This document shows positions 57,563-64,000 of a DNA stretch of 64,000 nt, piece by piece; position 1 is the stretch's first letter; each line of letters begins with the position of its first letter. The position numbers and the translations under genes were made by a program. This DNA is from Cliona cf. orientalis (taxonomy: Eukaryota; Porifera; Demospongiae; Clionaida; Clionaidae): NCBI GenBank assembly GCA_963930775.1, contig OZ005698.1, positions 1,674,001-1,738,000 on the forward strand, given 5' to 3'. The notes beneath the pieces were generated by a model that did no database searches, was not told the DNA's origin, and saw only the letters and a list, made by a program, of their open reading frames with translations.

Positions 57563-59598
57563 GACGCACAAACAGTAGCAAGCCAGTCCAGTAGAGATAC
57601 TTTCCATTATAGGGAGCGTGATAAGGCTCCAGAAAGTGGTGCAGCTTCTGATATTTCACCCACTTAAATAATCTGTTGTTGCCTTGACATTGTGAAAGCC
57701 ACTGCCAGGAGAAGACAAGAGCAGAGAAAGCAACATACAAAGAAAGAATAGTTGTGAATATAATAAGCACAAGACAAAAGAAAGTTTTAAATCCTGCGGA
57801 ATTAGTCACTTCATCAATAGTTGTCTTAATACTTCCTAATACTGTAACATCAACATTGCGTGAGCCAAGATCAGGTTTCCAATACAGTAAAGAGAATGAT
57901 GGAAGGACTGCATTCAGAAATTTAGCAGAAGAAAGCAAAATCATGGTAGCCAGCACTGCTACTGGGTTACCTTTGCCAATTATCTTAGCAAACTTCGAAG
58001 AATATTCACTGGCCACTATAACAATGATAACCAGACAAGTCACATAGGCTGGAAAAGCTAATTGTAGAAATGCAAGGGAAACATGTCTCAGAGCTACTTC
58101 AATTTTGAAGGGAGTATTGAAGCATACATCAAAGCCAATATCAAGATTAAGCCATGATATGAATACTGTGATAAAATTTGGAGTCTTGAAAGGCAAAAAG
58201 TATACGTGTCTGCATTTGCTGCTACAATGTGAGCATAGAAAAGTATTCCATTGAGAGTACCAATGGCAACAGTCATGTTGAGAGCTAATGTAAAGATGAC
58301 TAAAGCAATGCCGGCAATAAATGCAGCTAATACGATTCCTATCAGATCTCGGTGCCAGTTTGCTGAGCATTTAATACAACGTGTATGAGTACTGCTCAAA
58401 GAGATATTAAGACCTGGTGGGCAGTGAGGGGCAACGTATACTTCAAATCCTGCACTGTTGTCATAGAACACATTTTTAGTCATTGAAAAGTTCTCAGTTG
58501 CAGTGTAATGAGAGTATGGTACATATACTATTGCGAAGCTGGCTCTATTACGGAAAAATTTGCTTAGGCTAATAGTTTTCATGACTGCATCAAGGAAGAT
58601 CAATGAAGCACCTCTATTAGAGATGATCTTTCGTGGACCTGCTACAGTATTGTTAGCAAATTCACTGTGAATGATACTCGCTGTGCTTGTATACACATCA
58701 TTTTTATCTCCATGGCTACGTATAGAAATTGCTACTATAAAGCAGTGACTAAATTGATACCTATTATCAAATTTGCTATAAAGCACCTTCACATTACTGC
58801 CCTGTGATTTACTCACATAGACAATGCCACCAGCGAAGCAACAATAATCAGTACAATACCCTGTGGCATTGTTGTTGATGAAAGTAGTGTTGAAAATGAT
58901 GATGTCACTACTAAATTCACCGTATATGACCGCACCGAGGCCAACCTTGTTTCTCTCAAACCTGCTATGAGAGATTCTAACACTGCTATTTTTCAATGAG
59001 ATTCCAATCACCACATCTATAGTCTCAATTGTACCAACAACACAGCCATCTGGAAGGTTTTCAGGTGTAGCTACCACTAGACTGCAATTGCTCTACAGCT
59101 GATATGAATACTACACCATCTAGACTAGCAGTACTGTCGTCTATGGTCAGCACTGTACCATTGACCAGCACCTGACCATTGCCAAAGAATTGTGAATTTT
59201 GTAGTTGAAAAAGACCAATAGATACCACGTGATTTTCAAAACATCCAACAAACTCCAACCCACTCACTGATATGGTGCTGATGTTCCTAAATCCAAACCT
59301 TGAATTTTCACCACAGATGATTGCAGCCCTCATAGGCCATGCCAACATCGAAAATGCGTAAACATTTTCAACAACAATTTCTGATTCCAAGCGGTAATTT
59401 CCTGGTGAAAAGATCAATCTTGTGTTATTTGTGAGATAGCTGGTGGAACTGTTGACAAACTGAGAGAGAGTTAGATCATTACTAGCACAGACATTGATCA
59501 GCACAGCTTTGTGACTGTGAGGGTCTGATGATATACTGTACCTCATTTGCAGCAACAGTCGCAGTGCACAATTGCAAGAGAATTAGGCACACAGAGCT
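57563..59598 (-). pseudogene. Beta-helix/multi-pass membrane protein, copy 4 (broken and truncated)
   Basis: It keeps the acceptor-led start (59598), but extra bases in the leader and a small deletion near 59490 break the frame. A 4-bp insertion near 59070 shifts the ectodomain. An extra stretch near 58735-58770 replaces bases in the beta-helix. Two extra bases near 58203 shift the membrane domain after ANADTY. The 3' end stops at the TGLLLFVR block (57563), where the sequence switches to spacer DNA, so the last three membrane segments and the tail are lost. Confidence 0.88.
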
Positions 59599-60990
59599 CT
59601 GTTAAAAATTAACCATTTTCATAAATAATTTAAGCTATAGTAAATATTATACATAACATCATTTTATGCATAAGGCAGCCCAAATTTCTTGAGAAGCTCT
59701 TTTAGACAGCTGTAGATTCCTTTTCACATGTATATCTATTAATTTTACTATAATGCTGCTTTATGGTCTACATGTAGCTATACTCTTAGTAAGTTGAATT
59801 GATCAGCTCACCATTGTCACGTTGGAGATTTCAAATATATAGCTGGTAGATATAAACGTAGGCACCCTATAACACACTGATCGTACCGATTGAAATTGTA
59901 AATATCACTGACAGAAGTATCTAATTGTCGAGGAAAGGCCATAAAGCGTACAGGTACTTTCTCTGGATAATTTTCACTATCAATTTTGATTCTGTGTGAG
60001 TATAAACACCCATACTATACTATCATCACACTCTTCAGTGTAGAAGGAAACTTGTACAATACCTAATATATTTCTACAATGAAATTGAAGATTGAAGTAG
60101 GGATGGCAGGACTGAAAAGTATACTGTCTTACACCTAAAACTCACAAATACCTATCAATGGTTTGGAGGACGGGACTGTGCATGAAAGTGTCACGCCCCC
60201 TTCCATGCACCCAGGACATTGTGCTTTCCGTTCAAGTGATTAGTACACGATAAGGTAATATGTATATATACATACATAAAATTAATAGAACCAATAATAC
60301 AAGTAGCTAACAACCATTATTGAAATAATATATTATTATCTTCTTTAAAATTAATTGAGTTTTAGCCTAATAGCTATAGTATACATGCAGGTGCATGAAC
60401 TAACTTAATCTCATAATATAAGACATCGGATTAACCACTAGACGAAAATGTCTGTCACTGATTTTGTGCATGCAGGTAGGAAATGTGTAGGATAGGGAAA
60501 ATTTTCTGCATATTTCATTCAAGTTAGCAAAAATTCTGCCGTATCCTCTGACAAATATGTGTAGGAAATGTCATGTTTTGGCAAACACTACAGAAGGAAT
60601 TTTATAGTTTTAGTCTAGTGAACTATAATAATTATTATCATTATGTTACACTGTAGTACAGGGCAGTATAGCTACATAAAATAAATTTAATCATACTGGA
60701 TGGTTTTCTAGCTTTAGCAGTATTCATACCCCTATGCAAAGTTATCACTAGCTAGTTTTTCATGATTGAGGAAGCTAAGGGTCAGGGTTCAGCAAGGTGA
60801 TGGCAATACAGTAGCCTGGAATGATTATAGACATACACATAACATAAAAGAATACGTCTTAGGCATTTTCTGTAATAATACCTCTTAGTTGACACATGCT
60901 TTCAACATCAACCTGTTGACGCATGTAGGAAAAGTGAGTTTGGTAAAGGTCGTCATTATGTACAGTAGAATAGATGGCCCACCCTGTACA
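59599..60990. other. Spacer after the array
   Basis: The first roughly 300 bases keep faint similarity to the upstream spacers ('tgctttatggtctac', 'cagctcaccattg', 'aggcaccctataacacactg'). The remainder, about 60000-60990, shows no gene or repeat I can support. Confidence 0.5.
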
Positions 60991-62022
60991 TGAAGCCTAT
61001 CAATGGCCATTGATCCCAATCTCCCATCAGAATCAAAACAAAGCCCAAACGAAAATTAGCTACTGTAGGTTATGGTCTATGACCACGTAACTATTGTAAC
61101 CATGGCAGATTGGAACATGTGTGGATGTAACAACAGTAGCTAGCTAATGTCAACGTCCCTCAGACCACTGCAGTTCATAGTGATACAGCGAGAGCGGTAG
61201 GTACGTCCATGACGTCCACAGACCAGCCTCTGTGGTGCATCCTGACACCTCTCACACCTTGTCTCCTGCTCATCATCTTCGTCTCCCTCACCCTCACACT
61301 GCTCCTCAATGTCACTGCAGGTCAGATAACTGGATGGCCCACACTCCAGCCAGATCGGAGAAATTAATAATAATTATATTATGCACACTCAAAATAATTT
61401 GGTTCAATAATCATAAAGTTACTATCAATAAACCCATGAGCCAAAGCAGCTTCCGTGCATGGGAGAAATGGATCAAAACTCATGCTTAATAGCTAATGAT
61501 GCCCTATCATAATCACTACTTCATAATAACATAGCCGATCTGTCACCTCTTTCCTTGCCATTCTGGATTGATATGCATTCCACTCGGAGTACGCTCTTGC
61601 CTCAGAATCCATGGCTGTAAAGATGATGAGAGGAGGATTTGTGGTAAGAAATAATGTACCGTAATTCGTGAATTTTTCGTTGGTAATCTTTTGCACAAAG
61701 TATCCAAAATATTCACGCAAAAAATTAATAGTTAATTAAACTTGTATAGCAAATATTATGATAAAATTATTATGGTGCATGTTTGATATGAAAATTTAAT
61801 ATTGTTGCATGAAAATTTCTAGCACAAAATTTAATAGTTTGCGAACGACATTAATTTAATATTACAGTACATCCAAGAATGTATCTGCTTAGCACAATAT
61901 CATGCATAAAGTGGTGCACAGTATTTATCACTGCATGACCAGCAAACGTATTATACACACCACACAAAGATCTAATGGACCACCAACCTTGTCATTGATC
62001 GTCCAATTTCTAAGTCAACTTT
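60991..62022. pseudogene. Duplicated piece of gene F (exons 9-10 region) with an internal inversion
   Basis: It corresponds to about 31333-32364 of gene F at nearly equal length, through intron 8, exons 9 and 10 and intron 10, including the MITE (61657-61869). Inside it, about 61147-61326 is the reverse complement of the body of exon 9; the sequence on both sides is in forward orientation. The exon 10 copy (about 61531-61640, 'catagccgatctgtc' onward) is still recognisable. No promoter or other exons are present, so it is non-functional. Confidence 0.85.
61657..61869. mobile_element. Diverged TACCGTA-type MITE, duplicated with the gene F piece
   Basis: It is the counterpart of 32024-32211 and starts TACCGTAATTCGTGAATTTT. 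It was carried along in the segmental duplication rather than inserted separately. Confidence 0.6.
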
Positions 62023-62740
62023 GCTTTGAAGGTCCTGTTGTTGTTGCCGCCACCTCCTATCATAAGCAGCTGTGGGTTCTCACTGCCATAACCAAGACAA
62101 CAGGCCGCATGACACGCCCTCTCCTCTGGCCATAGCTGTTCTTTAGTTCGTCTTATTTTCTTTACAACCTTATCAAATGAGATATCAAGCCCTTATAACA
62201 CAGTAAAAATGGCGCAGTGATGCGAAATAATATTGGCGGGTTTTTAATATTCCACAGCTTCGCCAATTCACCAAATTAAAATTCTTGTCAAACTTTCCCG
62301 CTATATGGTACATTCTTGCGGCAATAATTCATATTACAGCTACAAGCATCACATAATATGACTGATTCTAAGTTGAAGTAACAGTTTTATCCAACCTCCT
62401 TTGATAATACTCTATAGAAGAAATAGTGCATTGACAACTTACCATAGTGTTGAAGTCAAAGATGTACAAGTCACTGACTCTGCTTGCAATAACAGGCTGA
62501 AAACCTCCAAAAAGAACTGCCTGGTGGTTGTTCATGCAAGTGAATGTGAAGTTTCGGCAGGGGGGAGGTCTCTCTCCCGTCAAGGCTGGTGACGACCATG
62601 CACCTATAAGATAATCAAAAGTATATGCAATCGTAGCTGTAAAAAGTGTTTGGTTACAGTAGCAGTATGGCTACTCACGTTTGCTTATACTGAAGACATG
62701 AAACTCATTTGTCCATCCATGTCCTTTAAACTTACAATCT

Positions 62741-62766
<26 letters not shown>
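62023..62766 (-). pseudogene. Kelch-repeat protein gene fragment, cut off at its 3' side
   Basis: Three minus-strand exons in phase: 62679-62766 (ATG at 62766; [18 protein letters not shown]), 62443-62603 (kelch repeat: TGERPPPCRNFTFTC, AVLFGGF, SDLYIFDF) and about 62023-62135 (CCLGYGSENPQLLMIGG, a second kelch blade). Splice signals are GT-AG. Kelch blades form a beta-propeller for protein binding. The third exon runs without a donor into the gene F duplicate at about 62022, so only about 1.5 blades remain. The start overlaps the oxidase fragment by 26 bp. A 5' extension upstream of ATG 62766 is possible. Confidence 0.6.
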
Positions 62767-63413
<647 letters not shown>

Positions 63414-64000
63414 CTGTATCTGTACAAGTACCTGTGGGGAGATATATATTGAAGCTAAGTAATGCAATCATTGCAGTTTTGTTGCCTGCAAATGATGCCT
63501 CCATTTGTGTTGTCCATGTAATCAGTACAAATGTTACCCTGTGCATGTGTTGTTGACACAAATTTCGAAGAGGTATACATGCACGTGGCTCTCTCTGTAT
63601 TCACAAAAAAACACTGTACCATGAGTGCTTAGTGCAATATATTTTCCTTCATCTGAGTTGCTGTGTGTAGTCGTAGTAGGCTGTCCCCAAGCTTAGAAGG
63701 GAATTGCATGAATTAAAGCTTGACATCACACTGATGCATCTTGATGATGATTATGGTCTACATAGTGCTAACGAATTTCCACGAGGCTGTTGCATGTGTG
63801 GGTAACGGAGTAGCTATGTCAGTGCAGTTCTTGGTGTGTATTGGCTTTATTCAGTGCACACGTGTGATCCTTAGTTGCTATACAACAGCAGACCACAGTT
63901 ATACTCAAGTGGCAACCATAGTACCGTAGAAACTGGTTGTTAAGCGCTGCTCGCTGTTAAGCGCATACTTTTTATTAAGCGCATAGTTTTGTGCGAGCTT
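63414..64000. other. Window end, no gene supported
   Basis: No earlier oxidase exon could be recognised. The last roughly 80 bases (from TACCGTAGAAACTGG at 63921, then three 'gttaagcgc'-like repeats) look like one end of another TACCGTA-type element that continues past the window. Confidence 0.4.

Noticed and set aside
61232..61489. Plus-strand frame over the inverted exon 9 piece
   Set aside because: It is the antisense of a Kazal exon and has no independent support.

Overview
This is a eukaryotic window: AT-rich DNA, genes cut into many short exons with GT-AG introns, TATA boxes about 65-95 bp ahead of start codons, and secreted animal-type modules (thyroglobulin type-1, Kazal, antistasin-like, VWC-like, MACPF, kelch). 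The mix, the compact introns and the dense small inverted-repeat elements suggest an aquatic invertebrate, most likely a demosponge. The species assignment is inference. All exon models below were built by hand from splice sites and frame continuity. Each complete model closes in frame from ATG to stop.

Region 1 (about 0.4-34.7 kb, plus strand) is a tandem cluster of five related genes for secreted, cysteine-rich proteins that appear GPI-anchored. Two are small (A 821-3090, C 9873-13234). Three are large multi-domain proteins (B 4454-9204, E 19393-25888, F 27193-34720) that combine thyroglobulin-1, antistasin-like, VWC-like and three Kazal-type modules, so they look like multi-headed protease inhibitors on the cell surface. 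Almost every exon is one module, and most introns are phase 1. A MACPF/perforin-like gene (17602-18892, with its own TATA box and two 5' untranslated exons) sits in the middle of the cluster and carries an apparent one-base frameshift.

Region 2 (about 35.5-59.6 kb, minus strand) is a tandem array of four copies of one gene. It encodes a signal peptide, a beta-helix-like ectodomain, a short CxxC motif and a large multi-pass membrane domain. Copies 1 (35546-38071) and 3 (53604-56129) are open. Copy 2 (42596-45335) and copy 4 (57563-59598) are broken. Spacers between copies repeat each other. A very young Ty3/gypsy retrotransposon (45374-49612, identical 148-bp LTRs, 5-bp target duplication) sits in the spacer of copy 2, and a 178-bp inverted-repeat element sits inside the copy 2 coding region. 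The intact paralogues supply the empty site for both insertions.

Region 3 (about 61-63.4 kb) is debris. It holds a 1-kb duplicate of part of gene F with an internal inversion, a kelch-repeat gene fragment on the minus strand cut off by that duplicate, and a 2-hydroxyacid oxidase fragment on the minus strand whose 3' end overlaps the kelch start in another frame. A (TG)49 microsatellite abuts a splice acceptor of the oxidase.

No tRNA, rRNA, CRISPR array or bacterial operon was seen. Small non-autonomous transposons with visible terminal inverted repeats and target duplications are common in introns and spacers and are listed individually.
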